Below are positions 37,916 through 50,645 of a DNA stretch of 64,000 bases, in pieces; position 1 is the first letter of the stretch, and each line of letters starts with the position of its first letter. A program made the translations under genes and the position numbers. Location: assembly GCA_013400155.1 (NCBI GenBank), contig VXBM01000337.1:483521-547520 (forward strand), given 5' to 3'. This DNA comes from Helopsaltes ochotensis. Its lineage: Eukaryota; Chordata; Aves; Passeriformes; Locustellidae. The notes under the pieces were generated by a model. The model searched no databases and was not told the origin of the DNA. It was given only the letters and a program-made list of their open reading frames with translations.

Positions 37916-38889
37916 TGGCTCTGGCAGCCCACAGAGCAATAATTGCAGGCATTATGAAGCAGCCACAGCGATGACAGGCTCAGAGGGCAGTGCCATAATC
38001 AAGGGAACGTATAGATAAGAACAATAATGGCATACTGGAACTCGGTGGAAGATAACAAGAGGGTTATTGAAATGTGCTTCGAGGAGTAGAAAGATCAACT
38101 CAGATAGGAGGGAATCAAATTGGCATTTCTTTTAATTCAAGTTCAATCTTAGCTATAATCTGTACATTCGGGGCTAGCTCCAATTCAGACTACCTGTTTC
38201 TTCTGCACCAGAAATATTTTAAAATGTGGATTTATATGAAGTTCCTAAAATATTCAGGAGTAAATTTTTCTCTAGAAGGTTTTTGTCTTGCTAGGCAAAA
38301 ATGCAGGAATCATTCTGATTAAACCTTAGGCTCAGGATGATTATTTAAATTTTGATTATTGAAATATATATTTTATAAGAGATTTTTAAAGCATTGACAG
38401 TGTTCAGAAAATTAAATTTTTTAACATACCAGAAGGTACACATGAAAAAGCAGTAACATCCCTTTCACATTACACCTGTGGCTCATCAGCTGCACTTGAT
38501 AGCAACTTGTGTGTATTTTGATTTGGGAGTGAGATACAGCATTTTATGCTAAGCCCCAAAGCCTGCCAGGTTTCGTTGTATCCCATTTACAGCAGGATAC
38601 TTCTAGACAAACATGAGCAGAGCAGCATCAGTTCTAGAAGAACCTGCCTTAGAAAAAAGGAACAGAGGCTAGTTCCTGTGATTTCCTGGGTGCAGGTACA
38701 CACGCAGTGCGGTCATTTACTGCTTGCTTTCTTCCCCTTCCCCAAAATAAGCAGCAAGCACTTCAGTGTCCCATATTTGAATCCCTATAATTCCAACAAC
38801 CAGGGCAGGACCTTCCCAGAAACAGGGCCCAAGACACAGCTAACCTAAGGTACCGGCACCGGCTGTACTCCAGGACTCCCCATCCATTT
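37916..38889. other. Intergenic, no gene seen
   Basis: Ordinary AT-rich sequence between the two CpG-rich patches. Nothing was recognised. Confidence 0.5.
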
Positions 38890-39420
38890 CTCCCCGCGGG
38901 CTGCGGGAATTCAGAGCCTCTTCCCCAGCACTCGGATTGGCAAGGAGGGCTCTACTACTGAAGAGCAAAAGAGACGGTGCATGTGGGAGCTGCGATTGAG
39001 GTTCAGAGGGCGTTCAGGGCTGAAGTTTGCAGGAGGGGCCGGACGCGAGGGCGGCTCAGCCGCGCTCGGCAGGAAATGCTCTCGCCGGGGCCGCTGCGCT
39101 CAGCGCCCGTCCCGCCCGGCACCGGGGCGAGCTGTGCTGCGGCGCTTCCAACTTCATCCGCCCCTTGCTGGCCGCCAGGACAGGCTGGTGGGACCTGAGA
39201 GGTGTGGGGCAAGCGGCCAGGGGTCCTGCTCGGGGTTTTGTTGGATTTTTCTGTGGCCGATGACAGCGCCGGCAGCGGCCGCCCCTGCGCTTCGATGGTT
39301 TCCTGTGCGCTGCCGCAGCCCGCTGCTTTCGCTCTGGGCGTGCTCGCCCGGCAGCGAGGGGCTTTCCAAACAAAAGGAAGTTTCAGTAATCTGTCGGGAA
39401 TCAGCCCCCCAGATGGCACG
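38890..39420. promoter_or_regulatory. Orphan CpG island
   Basis: About 530 bp very rich in G+C and CpG, densest at 39040-39360, in an otherwise CpG-poor intergenic region. It is 13 kb or more from the LBR promoter and about 15 kb beyond the ENAH stop, so it belongs to neither gene's start. Open frames on all phases (up to 151 codons plus, 138 minus) are typical of GC-rich DNA and have no recognised domain. A promoter of a non-coding RNA or an unknown gene, or a distal regulatory island, would fit. Confidence 0.6.
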
Positions 39421-39476
39421 GCAAAGAGTTTTTTAAAAGGAATACATTGGATTATTTAGGTCAGCGTTAAGCTGCT

Positions 39477-39798
39477 TTATGCCTTTTGTTCTTCTGTTCC
39501 CGAATAGATCCTCTTGTAGTGTTCCCAAAGTGTAATATACTGTATCAGAGCATCGGTCCTCTTGAGCTGCCTTAATGAAAACCTCAGACACTCCTCAAAA
39601 AAAAAATTGCTCTCTAATACAATAGTCTGAGTTGTGCTGGGGTTATGCTGTTGCAGCTCTGAAACATAATACCGAAAACAATTTGGTTTGCAGTGCACAA
39701 TAGGCTTCATAAAGGTCCAGCAGTGCTTGCTGTGTCATTTCTCTCATTTCCTGCTGCAGAGCATAAGTTACTTGTTTGTACAAATGGCTCTTGAAACT
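39477..39798 (-). pseudogene. Exon-like segment with frame break, unknown protein
   Basis: A strong acceptor (pyrimidine tract plus TTTTTTCTGCAG) ends at 39799. It opens a frame beginning SFKSHLYKQVTYALQQEMRE and running through LLDLYEAYCALQTKLF to a stop near 39643. A second frame, one base off, overlaps it from about 39680 and ends ECLRFSLRQLKRTDALIQ...YSGTEEQKA at a TAA (39477-39479). Both halves have an amphipathic helical, charged composition unlike the surrounding chance frames, as if one exon had suffered a single-base shift in the TTTT run near 39675. A run of nine T also lies in the second half. No upstream exon or family was recognised. It could be a relic terminal exon, a mis-assembled real exon, or chance. 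Confidence 0.35.
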
Positions 39799-39849
39799 CT
39801 GCAGAAAAAAGGTAAATGGTATTGTTATGCAGTACAGTAGTAGGCCCAT

Positions 39850-40964
39850 CTAGCTAATTTAGTGTTTCACCATATAATTACAAAACATAGGTAAATATCT
39901 TCTGTAGAGATCTGAAACACCAAAGAGCATCCTTGCAGGTCTACCATGCCAAGTTAAAATTTTCCCAGGGAAAAAACCATATATTTCATATATTTCAGAT
40001 GATTGCTTTCCCTCCCCCCCCTTTTTTTTTTTTTTGTAATTACTTATTTACTACTATGGTAATTACTTATTATTTAAAATACATTTAAGGCAATTTTAGA
40101 TAAAATATGCAGCTTGAAACCAAGCATATAATTTGGGTCTTCAAAGACAGCAGTACCAGACTGCTGCTTTGAATTATACAATAAAATGAGCTACAAGGAT
40201 TTTTAAGCTTCTGTTACAATTGTGTCTCATTTACCAGTGATTTTGCATATAAAGAGAGGTGTGTTAACTGAACTGAATGCATCAAATGCATCTTTTTACA
40301 TCACCTGGAGAGTAGTGAGTCCCTTTTGCTTTAAAAGCAGACGCCATGTTCTTTCACACATGACGTGTGAAATTCAGGTGACTCCGTATCTTTTCTTGGG
40401 GGGAATAAAGCAGAGTTTTTCTTGTTTCAAATCACTGAACATTTGTCTCTGAAGCAATTTCTTTCAGCATTTAAAACAAGGTCTGTCCCTAGTGGTGAAG
40501 GACTATTCCCCAAGCTTGCATGATGTTTGATGGGTTTTCACAGCAATCTTAATTCGAGTGCGATTTGCATAACATCCGTTCTCTCTTCCACACATCCGCA
40601 TCAGCGGCTTGAGGTGACCTCAGAGAGGCTGCACACATCTGGATGAATGCCAGGGAAACACACAGCTGGAGATGTGCTCAGGACCCTCCTGTCCCTCCTC
40701 TTGCTTGCATTGCTCCTGTCCTGGGACATACTCCTTCCTTGGACAGTATCTCAGTGAAGAACTTTGAGACTAACCAGTCTGACTAGGGAAATGCATCTGC
40801 CGTTTTTCATTTGTGACAGACATCAAAGAAAAGTGACTTCAGCTGGGCTGAGACATTCTAGCAGTGACATTCATTTAAGGAAAGCAAATCCTTAAAGTAA
40901 ATAAGAATCAGTGGGTTTAGTCCATGATGTTTAATGCAAAGAATCAAACTCCACGTAAAGTGGA
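39850..40964. other. Intergenic, no gene seen
   Basis: AT-rich, with a C-then-T homopolymer run at 40013-40036. The partner exons expected for the 39477-39798 segment were looked for here on the minus strand and not recognised. Confidence 0.45.
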
Positions 40965-41100
40965 TTGCAGGAAAATTCCAGCTGGAAGAAACCCAGGCCT
41001 CATCTAACCTTCATCTCAAAACAAGGTCAGCTGTAAGGTCGGGCCTGCTCACTCAGAGCCGTAACTGCCCTTGATATGGCATTTTAAATAGGTCAGCAGA
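40965..41100 (-). mobile_element. CR1-like fragment
   Basis: On the plus strand, AATTCCAGCTGGAAGAAACC, then CTCATCTAACCTTCATCTCA, ACAAGGTCAGCTGTAAGG and CCTGCTCACTCAG. This is similar in order to the reverse complement of a CR1 3' region, but diverged. Confidence 0.55.
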
Positions 41101-41619
41101 ATATTCCTTAGTGCCTGTACTAACACCCAGCAGTCCCACCCTGCATCACATCACTGCAAATGCTGCAGTTGTTAACCTTGCCAGCAGATGCCACTGCAGG
41201 AAATTTGTTATAAAAATACATAAAACAGTCGAGATTAAGATTTTTTTGTTACTCAGTACGTCACGTTACCTACCCAGCAGCTTTCCAGAATTGCTTAAAT
41301 CATAAGCTGATGATGGGAAAAAAAATGCCGAATTCCTGTATCACTGTCCCCCCTCTCAGGGGACTGAGTTCTCTTGGATTTGGTGCAGAAAACACAGCAG
41401 GGCAAAGAGTGAAGGTGGTACAGCAGAAAGGCTGGACATGACAGATGCTGGTCACTGCATTTAACTCCTCTGGCAGATGCCAGATGGACAATGAGGGACA
41501 CGACAGAAACCTTGAGGAACAGACACACTTGGAGAATCCTGGCTACACTTTGTGCTGCCCAAATCCTCAGAGACCTGCTGGTGCTCAGGCAGCCTGAAGT
41601 ATCACAGAGCCATGGAACC

Positions 41620-41715
41620 TGTGCTGGAATGTATCCATCAGGATCATTGGGTCCAGCTCCTGGTCCTGCGCAGGACATCCCAAGAATCCCATCCTGTCTC
41701 TCAGCCCCTTCCATA
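41620..41715 (-). mobile_element. CR1-like fragment
   Basis: On the plus strand, ATCAGGATCATTGGGTCCAG, CTCCTGGTCCTGCGCAGGAC, ATCCCAAGAATCCCATCCTG. The order matches the reverse complement of a CR1 3' region. The 158-codon minus frame that crosses it (41295-41771) is therefore repeat-derived in part. Confidence 0.65.
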
Positions 41716-44700
41716 AGGAAGGGACTGGGAAAGGGCTTGGGTTTTTTGTTAGCTTCTTTCTGAAGTTTCACTGTGAACTATTGGTTCTTGATACAAGAAA
41801 CCTGGCCAGGCACACGCCTGGAAATCCAGCAATCAGCAGGCACCAGCAGCCATGTCTGGGCTCTGCCTCTGCTGGAGGATTTTCCTGGTGAGGCTCTCAC
41901 TCACTGGACAACCTGACACTGCTTTGAGCAGGAAAGAGCAGCGCTGTTGCCAGTAAACTGTCCAGACAATGCATGTCCGTCCCTGAAGAGGTTCTGGGAG
42001 AGTGGTGGCAGAACCCATCTGCTTTTCTTGGCCTACATTTGCTGGAGACAGACACTCAGTGACAGAAGCCCAGCTGCTGGAACACTCCTACCCGCTGCCA
42101 GCTCTACAGCCTGAGAAGCCTTGATAAGGCTCAAAATGCCGTGTGGGGCTTGGCAGTGGTGCCCTGTGACTTATCCAGGCAGCAGCTCACTCCAGAAGCC
42201 AGGCAGGAATCACCACGCCCCGGCCTCCCCCGGCTGCAGCAGCACCTTGGCTTTGTTTTAAAATGAAACTCGTGGGTGCAGAGGTGGTGGTGGGAGATCA
42301 GGTGTGGTGGGTCCTGTGCTGGAATAAATGTTGGGTGATGTGGAGGTGGACTTGCAAATTGCAGAGCAACAACTAAGGGATCAGTGCTTCTGAGGAGAGT
42401 GGTGGTGAGCACAGCAAGGCAAGAAAACCCACCTTAGAAAGGGGAATAGGAACAAGACAGACCCTTAAACAAAAAGGTGTCCATACCTTGTTGTTCCTGG
42501 TCATCCTCTGAACTGAGGGAGCCTACCAGCTTCTGAAAGAGGTGGAGAGGGACACAGGAGAGAAGCACTCACCTCCCAGCAGAAAAGTCTACCCCAGGCT
42601 CCTGGATTTTTCAGAAGGGAATTTCTCCACAGGTGCATCCACAGGAGTCCACTCCTTGTGTAATGAGCCTTTTTTCTTTCGTAGTCTCATTGATCTCAAA
42701 TTAAATGATGAAAACCTCCTTACAACAGCACCCAGACCACCCACCGGCAGCACAGCAGTCAGGGAACTGGAACAAATTCCTTGGGGTAAAAAAGGCTCTT
42801 CCTGAGCAAGTAAGGGCCCCTATTGTCAAGCCTCAGTCTGAGCCAGATGAAGCCTTCATCCTCTGGAGAAGCTCCTTCCCTCCAGTGCTTTGTCTAGGCT
42901 GGGCAGTTTAGAGTTGGAGGCCTAACCAAGATGGCAAAGCTGAGATGGTGCCAGTCCTCCTGGAGCTGTAGGTTTCCTTTAGGGCCACCAGCATGACCCC
43001 TGGCACCTACAGCTCATGACTTTTTCCTGTTCCCAAGATGATTTCTTCCAGTCACAGGAAAACAGGTCTCCTTTCCCTCAGCACCACTCCTGAGTTACTC
43101 CTCCATCTCTCCATGGTCAGAGCAGACTTGTAGGCAGATGAAGATGGCATGTGTTTTGTAGCAAGGTGTAACCCCCCAACACACTCCACTGTCTAGGAGC
43201 ACCAACATTCACCTAACAAATAATATTTCCAGGCTCCTGTCAGCAACAACTCTCACTTTACCAACTTCCCAAAGCCCTTTTTGCCCTACCAGCCTCAAAC
43301 TCCACTAGCCAAGGGATGGTACCACCTGTACATCTCTATTCTGAATACATGGGCAGGGTTAGGAGCTCACAAGACTATTTTCTGCTAAATTTGATAAACT
43401 GTGTGTTTGTGGCACACAAAGATGTTGCCTCATGGTAGGAAATAAACCACAGAAACATTTCCTTTTCTTTCTTTTTGTCTTGAAATTTTAGTAGCAGTTT
43501 TTGGGGTCAGCCCCTTAGAAATGTAGCGGTGTCACTCTCAGGTTTGTGCTAGAAGGTAAAATGCATATTTTTTCACTAGGTGATTATCTGAAAGATGGGT
43601 ATTTTTGCCCTTCAGAAAATTCTACCTGAATGTAACACCAATGCCTGAGGTCAAGGGCCACTCAGTCACAGGAGGAGAACAAAAATAACAGAAGAATCGT
43701 TTAATAAAATCCCTTAGAAGAATGAATGCGCTTGAGCAAAACCATCACTGACATGCATCAGCAGATGCAGATTTTCCCTTTAGCCCCAGAACTACTGGTG
43801 TTTGGTGGTGCCCTACCATGACCACTTTTTGCCTTAACAGCTCTTTTGGGACATGACACAGTATTTGTGCACGCTCAGTAGAAATTCTGGTCCGTGGGCA
43901 AAGCACACTAAACACACAGAGTACGTCTGGCTGTCCAAAAACACGAACTTCTGTCATCTGCATCCTTTTTTACACTTGAAAAAAAAGTGGAAATTTTTAA
44001 TTGTGGGCTTAAGTAAGAGTTCAGATTTATGGATGAAAAGCCTATAAAGAATTTAATTGCTTTGCTAAACTAATAAAATAGTAGATGCTGATGCAAAGAG
44101 TGGAAATACTACAAATTTCTTGTGATAGTCCCTTTGTAGTTTGCTAGGAATATTTAACCTGTGTATGGAAAATTCCTTTTAAATAGGAGTCCTCGCACAA
44201 GCAAAGCTTGGGTTTTGAATGAGAACAAAAGGATCAAATCCTCTAATCAAAATCTCTCTATTGCCATAATCTACATTGTGTCCTCACATGGATTTTCTTT
44301 GGACAAATGCAACAGAAATGTGGGTATGGATGGATCACGCAGGGAAACTCCACTCATTTCCACTCTTTTCTATGAAAAGCACACCATAAGACAGAGAGGC
44401 TGGGAAGCTACAGCGATATTAATAATTTCTTGTAAGAAGAAAATAAAAAGGATGACATTTGCCTTATTCCTGTCTTTGTCTCTGTATCCCACACAGAGCG
44501 CCATCTCATCAATCCCATTATATCCTGAGACCTTGGAAAGATCTTTAATCAGTTTCGCATTTTAAACCGAATCTTGTGTGTTTGGGAACACAGGTCATAC
44601 AGAGGAACATTTTCTCCTAATGGGCCCGTTGTATTTTTCCTGAAGCTGCTAGTGTAAACACACACACATTACAATTTATACCTTGGTTCCCACAGACCTT

Positions 44701-45264
44701 ATTTTTCTTCTTCATCGGCTCCAGCTATTTTACACCTTTCCCATGACACAGCACAATATTGGGCATTGTTAACAGGAGGGGAACCACCCTGCCATTCGCT
44801 CCTGCTGCTGCCTTTGCAGGGGGATTTCCCAGCAATAATTTACTTCCCGATACACAGGGATACACTGAGCAACACTCCAGACTGAGCATTCCTGAGAGGT
44901 ATTCCATAGGATTTTATTTTCATGTTGTATCCTTGATGCTGAAGTACTTGGGTGTTTTGTACTGCTGTGCCATGAGGCTTGCCAGGTGTTTTCCCTGCTT
45001 GTCCAATGGCAAAGGGGATAATGCCAAGCAGCACAGTCCACATCACCTGCCTCCTCCCCAGCTCCAGACAGACCATTTTGCCATTCATTCCAGCATCATT
45101 GTTTTTGGATAACTGAAGAAGATCCTGTTGTGGTGGGAAGGGAATGAACACACCACTAACACAGGATTGCTAATAAAGTCCCAGTAAACTCCCAGGGCAG
45201 AACAGGTCTTCTGGAACTTAAACCTAATTACTGATAGCCAGTAACCCAAATCACCTTGGCCAAG
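41716..45264. other. Intergenic, no gene seen
   Basis: Moderately GC-rich, with several frames of 60-134 codons on both strands, none with a recognised domain or paired splice sites. Confidence 0.45.
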
Positions 45265-45480
45265 TGTCAGGGTTTAACCTCAGCTGTCCACTAAGTACCA
45301 CACAGCTGCTTGCTCATTCCTCCCCCAGCGGGATGGGGAGGAGAATCAGGAAAAAAAAAGTAAAAAACCCCAAACTCACAGGTTGAGGTAAGAACAGTTT
45401 AATAATTGATACTACTGCTAATGGAGAGAGAAATAAACCCCAAGGAAAACAAGTGATGCATAACACAGCTCAGGCCCTGC
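45265..45480. mobile_element. Avian endogenous-retrovirus LTR-like repeat
   Basis: Begins TGTCAGGGTTTAACCTCAGC and contains in order ACTAAGTACCACACAGCTGC, CCCAGCGGGATGGGGAGGAG, AACTCACAGGTTGAGGTAAG, AACAGTTTAATAATTGATAC and AACAAGTGATGCATAACACA. This is the order of a widespread avian LTR family. The 5' TG start is clear. The 3' end and target-site duplication were not found, so the element may extend further right. No internal viral genes are attached, so it is best read as a solo or truncated LTR. Confidence 0.65.
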
Positions 45481-48400
45481 CATGAGCTGAGGAGAACCTT
45501 CTCAACTGGCAAGGGAGAGGGTGCTGAGGGAGAAGATTTAGGAAGCCTGGAGGAAAAACATGAATCCATACCCGTGTGTCTACCTTTAAAGATGAATTTA
45601 AGCTTTAGAAGACCATGAACAGTCTGAACAGTCACTCCCTGCCTCTTCTGAAGCTGTTTAAAGACTAAAATCACCTCGTGGAAATTGCCCCCCATATTTG
45701 GAAGGAAACAATTCCATGAACAGTTCAGTGATGCTCCGAAGGGTTTTTTCAAGAGGAAGAACCGAAATTAACTGGAACATGAATTCTACATGTAGCTCAC
45801 GAAATACAAAAAGAATGTTTCTAAGTCACAGTTTGCAATACAGAATCTCAGTCTGGCTGTGACGCATCTGTGCAGCACTCCAGTTTTCCTCTGGGAGCAT
45901 TAGCTTTGGCAATGACATTGAAATTTCTCTCTGAGATAACTTCGTAATGGGAGCATTTTCATTCCCTTTAAATCAGACCTGTAGCCATTTCTGAAATTCT
46001 AGTGAGGAACCTCTCCATAAAAAGGAATTTTCCTTACCTGTTGCAAATTTAGTGCTACTGAAACTCAGTAGCAGAGCTCCAAATTCCCTCAAGGCTTGCA
46101 ATGGCTGCATCCCCCTGCAATGCCAGCTCCAGACTGCACTAGCTGCAGATTCCATCCAGCTCCTTGCTCAAAAAGGAGCCCTCACTTGTCAGTAATTGCT
46201 GTTTATTTATCCAGTATCTCTACCTCAGCTATTCCAGCTATACAGCAGATCACCAGAAAAAAAAAAAAAAGGGTGCCATTTCCTGCAATTCGCATTATAT
46301 TTCATTGCTTAAAATATTTTTCATAGATGCATAAAAAATGCTGGGCAGTATTTACTGGATTGTGGTAACTACAAGACAATTACATCTGATGGCTGGGAAC
46401 ATTTCAGACTTAAAAAACCCAAACTTGTATTGACTTCAGAGAAGTTGAGAATACTCAGACTTGAACATGGGCAATGTTTTTCTTCTTGATAGCTGAGAGT
46501 ATACAGGGAAAAACCTTCACCATTTGGGTACAGTAAACAAAGCACAAACCCTTTTGCCTTTAGAGTAACATAGAAGGTAAATTTGGTCTTTTTATTGACT
46601 TATTTGCTCTAAAGGTTGCAGGCTGACACTGAGGAAGAGCAATGACTTCATGGCAATGAAGCTGTCCTTCTGCAGATAGATAAAACGTAATTATTACACA
46701 ATGAAAAAGCCCAGATTTCCTGGTGGTGCTCAGGGCCAGGCTGTGCTGGATCCTGCAGTGCTCAGCCCCCAAGCTATGCCCTTGCCAGGCTCTGCCTTCA
46801 GACCTGAACTCATCTCCCTTTATGCTAGTTGAGTATGTAAAAGGCATGGTTATGGTTATGTAGTTCACTTCTAACGACAAAATAAAGGCATAGAAATGAA
46901 AAGAAATACAGCATGAAATTGCAGTAATTTTGAAGTCTCATTCCCCTTCTCTTATTCTCCTCTGGCTTTCCTCACACAGAATGCTTGGGAACTCTTGAAA
47001 CCCAGATGCTCCAATCAACATTAATTTTTTTGACCACGCTAAGTGTGCCACTATCTTTGAAGCCTTTTGCAACTCTACTCCTTTGTTTTCAAGGAAGGAA
47101 TTTGCATTTTTGCTGTCAGAATCCCTCTTCTGGAGTCCTCTCATTTGCCTACCACTACTGTGGATTTTTGGCTTCCCTACCTACTTGCCCTGAAGGTGCA
47201 GTACCCCAATTAATTCCTAACTTAACTAATACAGTGCAGTACTGTCACATTTTCAGCTTGCAAGTTATTTTGCAAAAGTCCTCAAAAAGTGTTTCTATTA
47301 TTTTTTAAAGTAATTTATTTGAAGAGTACTTGAAAGCTGTCACTGGTCTGCAGTGTCTTCCCCTTCCTTGCACTTTGAGATCTATGTGGGCATGTGACCT
47401 TGTGAAGATTTGGTGCAAGTTTGCCACCAGTGTTTCACAAAAGCTCTCCTGACTCTAGAGTACCTGAGAAGAGCATTTAAATCTCTGAAGGATTTTGTTT
47501 CCCCCCATGAAAAAGAACAACCAAAGCAGATTTTAAGGCCTCACTCAGCAATGCTGCCTCCAAAAGTTGTGTCTCACATTGAGCACACAATGAGCTGCCA
47601 GGTTAGGTTACCCCAATCTCTAGCTTTGTTGAGTATCACTTACTCATCTCTTTAGTAACAGCCTTTAGGGTGAAAACAAAAGAAGAGAGGTGAGTGGATT
47701 TCCTTTCTCTGCTGAACTAAGGCCTCCTGATCATCAGAGCTGTGCATCCATGGCAGCCTGCACTCTCCCTCTGGGGACACAGGATTTATTATGCACTGCA
47801 CCTCCCGTGTCCCTGAACTTCCAGTGTCCAACAGGACTGAACTCCTCAGCTTCCCACTGCTCCTGGGCGTGGTGGTCAACTCCTCCTCACTTCATAAAGT
47901 CACAGAACAGCCAATCTCAGTTTTCTGAGTGCCTAACTCCAACTCCAGTCATTTTGGGAGGTGGAACATATGAACTGGCTCTGTGACTGAGATACTCCCA
48001 TACAGCTAGTAAGATGGAAAGTAGGAGTACGAGATAAAAAGGTTCTCACCTCTGATAATCCAGACACTCTGGCTGCATTTCTGTCATCACTCACTCTGAA
48101 CACGGGCACGGATTTTTCACTTACCCCATAAACTCCTTGAGGAACAACTCCATCAACACTGGACTCCTTGGACTCCTCTCTGCTTCCTACACTGCAGGGT
48201 CAACCCGTGGGACTGAGAGCCAAGCAGAGCTTTTCTCAATAGTGGAGCAAAGGTTACTGAGCACGTTGTTGATGCTCACGTTTGAAGCAAAATTGGCCTG
48301 GCACTGGCAGAGAGAAAGATTTCAGCCTAAAAGCCATGGAAAATTCTGTTTCTCAACTTCTCCAACCACAAGGCTTCCTGGCAGTGACAGACACCACTAG

Positions 48401-48931
48401 ATCCCGTCAGGAGGCATTAATGAGTGTGTCTGCACTCCCCCCTTTCCTCAGGGGGCCTTTTGGGGCTGCTTCTGCAGCATCACAGGGCTTACTGAGCTGT
48501 GTAGGGTCTAACATGTTTCACAATTACAGGGTCGGGGGGAAAAAATGTCAAGTAGCAGAAAATTTACCTTCAACACAGAGGTGATTTTTTTTTTTTTAAC
48601 TTCCTAGCCCTACAGTGATGGGCAAGGCAGCCTTCAGACAACTGTCCAGAAAGCCACCCCTCCTGACTATCCCAATTTGTAGATTCCATCAGGATCCAGA
48701 GTAGGTTTAAAAGCTGTTTGTGTTTTCAAGCCTCCTGCAGCCCTGTTCATTCCAGCAGCATCCTTCCCTGCAGGGAGCCTGAACACTTCCAGAACCCCTT
48801 ACTCTTCTTTTCCTGTACCCACTTCCTCACTACCTTTATTTTTTTTCCTCTGCATGTGTCAGCAGGACAATTCCAGAGACTCTGCAAGGAAAAGCAGTTC
48901 AGCACACTTACAGCACATTAGCACAGGCAAC
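45481..48931. other. Intergenic, no gene seen
   Basis: No supported exon. An A run at 46257-46270 and several chance frames are present. Confidence 0.45.
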
Positions 48932-48937
48932 TTTATT
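48932..48937 (-). terminator. Minus-strand poly(A) signal, possible distal ENAH end
   Basis: AATAAA followed in transcript order by a GU-rich element (ATGTGCTGTAAGTGTGCTG) within about 35 nt, a well-formed cleavage site. It would give ENAH a 3' UTR of about 5.1 kb, or it could end an unrecognised transcript. Confidence 0.35.
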
Positions 48938-50639
48938 GCCGAGTTGATGTTGTTCAGGGAATAGCTGCGGACTTAAGTGGCTCCAGCTGGTGGGTGATAA
49001 AAAGTTACATTAAAGATGGTAAACATCAGATGATGATGGGGGAACCCTTCCAACCCTACTGTGCTTGAGCTGCTGAGGGAGACCTGCAGTCACAAAGGGA
49101 AGTGAAAATGTCACACAGGTGACAGCTCTAAAACAGGCTGAGAAGGGAGGAGAAGGCGGTGCCCATCATTGAGTAACAATGATGGCAAAATTATGCACCT
49201 CAGAGGAAATGTCAGCTTGCAGCTGCCACAGCCAGAGCAGCAGCACAGCCCAGCTGCAGCAGCTGCTCCACATCTTCTCCTATGAACAGTTTACCAGTAG
49301 GACATGAGAATAATACTCACTAAGATCCAGGACACCAAGCTTTACAATGCAAATGCTACAAAAAACAGTTATATAATGACAGAGTTCAACTGGGATCGAG
49401 TTACAAAAGGGAGGCATTTTCCAAAGCTCCTTGACTTTCAGCACCAGTGACAACCAACTACCTGAGGAAGGCCCTGTGCAATGGAAGGTGCTGATTACCA
49501 GGTATCCTGCAGACTGGGCTGTGACTGTAAGGTTTGCCTGAGCTTTTCCAGCATCCAGAACCACCCCTCCCCTCTGCTGTAGCTTGGAAAATTACATCAA
49601 TTCCTACTGCACATGTTTTTAATTAAGATTATAAACCTAGACTGACCTAAATATATCTCCAGATGTATCCATTTCAACAGCTTCAGGTGACCATTTCCAT
49701 GGTGTTAAAATAAATATTAACTCCTGGTGGGCCCTCTCATATGGGCTGACGTAAAAACATGCTCTTCTGAATGTGCAAATACATGCTGTGACAGTATTAA
49801 CTTACTACTTCTCTCTCCTTTAAGACCCCCAGACAGAATGTAAAAGCAGCCTCATTTCCCAAAACCATCCCCCAACACAAACAATTTAAGTGGTCTTTAG
49901 CCTATTCTTCAAGAACTTTGAACTGCCCCCAGTTCCTCCAAAATCACCGACTTTTCCCTTTTTACCTTCTCTCCATCACCTCCTGCCCAGCAACAGCCTA
50001 CAGAATCAAGAAAACTTACAGCCTCAAAAGGAATTGTTAAATCTTTGGTTAAAAGCCAGTTGGGAAAAAATTCTTCTTGCTTCCCATCTTGTTCACCTGC
50101 TGAAAACTGAGGGAATCTTCTAATTTTGCAAGCTTTGTATGACTAGATGTAGAGGACACTGGTAAGTAATATTCAGCACTGGAACTGAGCCCCATTAAAC
50201 ATTTTCAGAAGAGCCCATGACAATCCTCACTTTGATCAACCACAGATCATCTCCCTACCTTTCAATACACAACTTTAAAAAGTAGCTATATCCCATCTCT
50301 TGACACTGATGGACAGAGTAGGTAACACTGTTAGGACATTTAAATCAGGAAAATTTTCACTTGGTGCCTAAACACTGCCCCAAGAACAGAAGACCATTTT
50401 AGAATCTACTGATAATTTTATTTAAAAAACCCCAAACCTTTAGAACTCATTAAGGTTGGAGCCACACTTGGCACTGCGACCAAGGTTTGCCAAAGAGCCG
50501 CAGCAGCGAAGTCAACAACTTCAGGATGTCAAATCAAGGACATTTGAACAGCTCTGCTCAGTATTCTGCTGTAAGATGAATTGAGCAAAACTGCCCTTAG
50601 TGCACAGAAACCTCTAATGATCTGCCATGGTAGGTTTGC
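48938..50639 (-). other. Intergenic or distal ENAH 3' UTR
   Basis: No coding frame of note. The string AACTCATTAAGGTTGGAGCC at about 50443 resembles a decayed CR1 3' end but is too short to call. Confidence 0.35.
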
Positions 50640-50645
50640 TTTATT
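50640..50645 (-). terminator. ENAH: Candidate ENAH poly(A) signal
   Basis: AATAAA on the minus strand with a downstream GGTTTCTGTG element about 28 nt later. Other hexamers upstream at 51055-51060 and 52048-52053 lack an obvious GU-rich downstream element. Confidence 0.4.

Noticed and set aside
38981..39436. 151-codon frame through the orphan CpG island
   Set aside because: GC-rich DNA lacks stop codons in several phases at once. Frames of similar size exist on both strands and none has a domain.
41295..41771. 158-codon minus-strand frame
   Set aside because: Crosses a CR1-like fragment, and the rest has no recognisable domain.
50430..50520. Possible CR1 remnant
   Set aside because: Only a short string resembles the CR1 3' end, too little to support a call.
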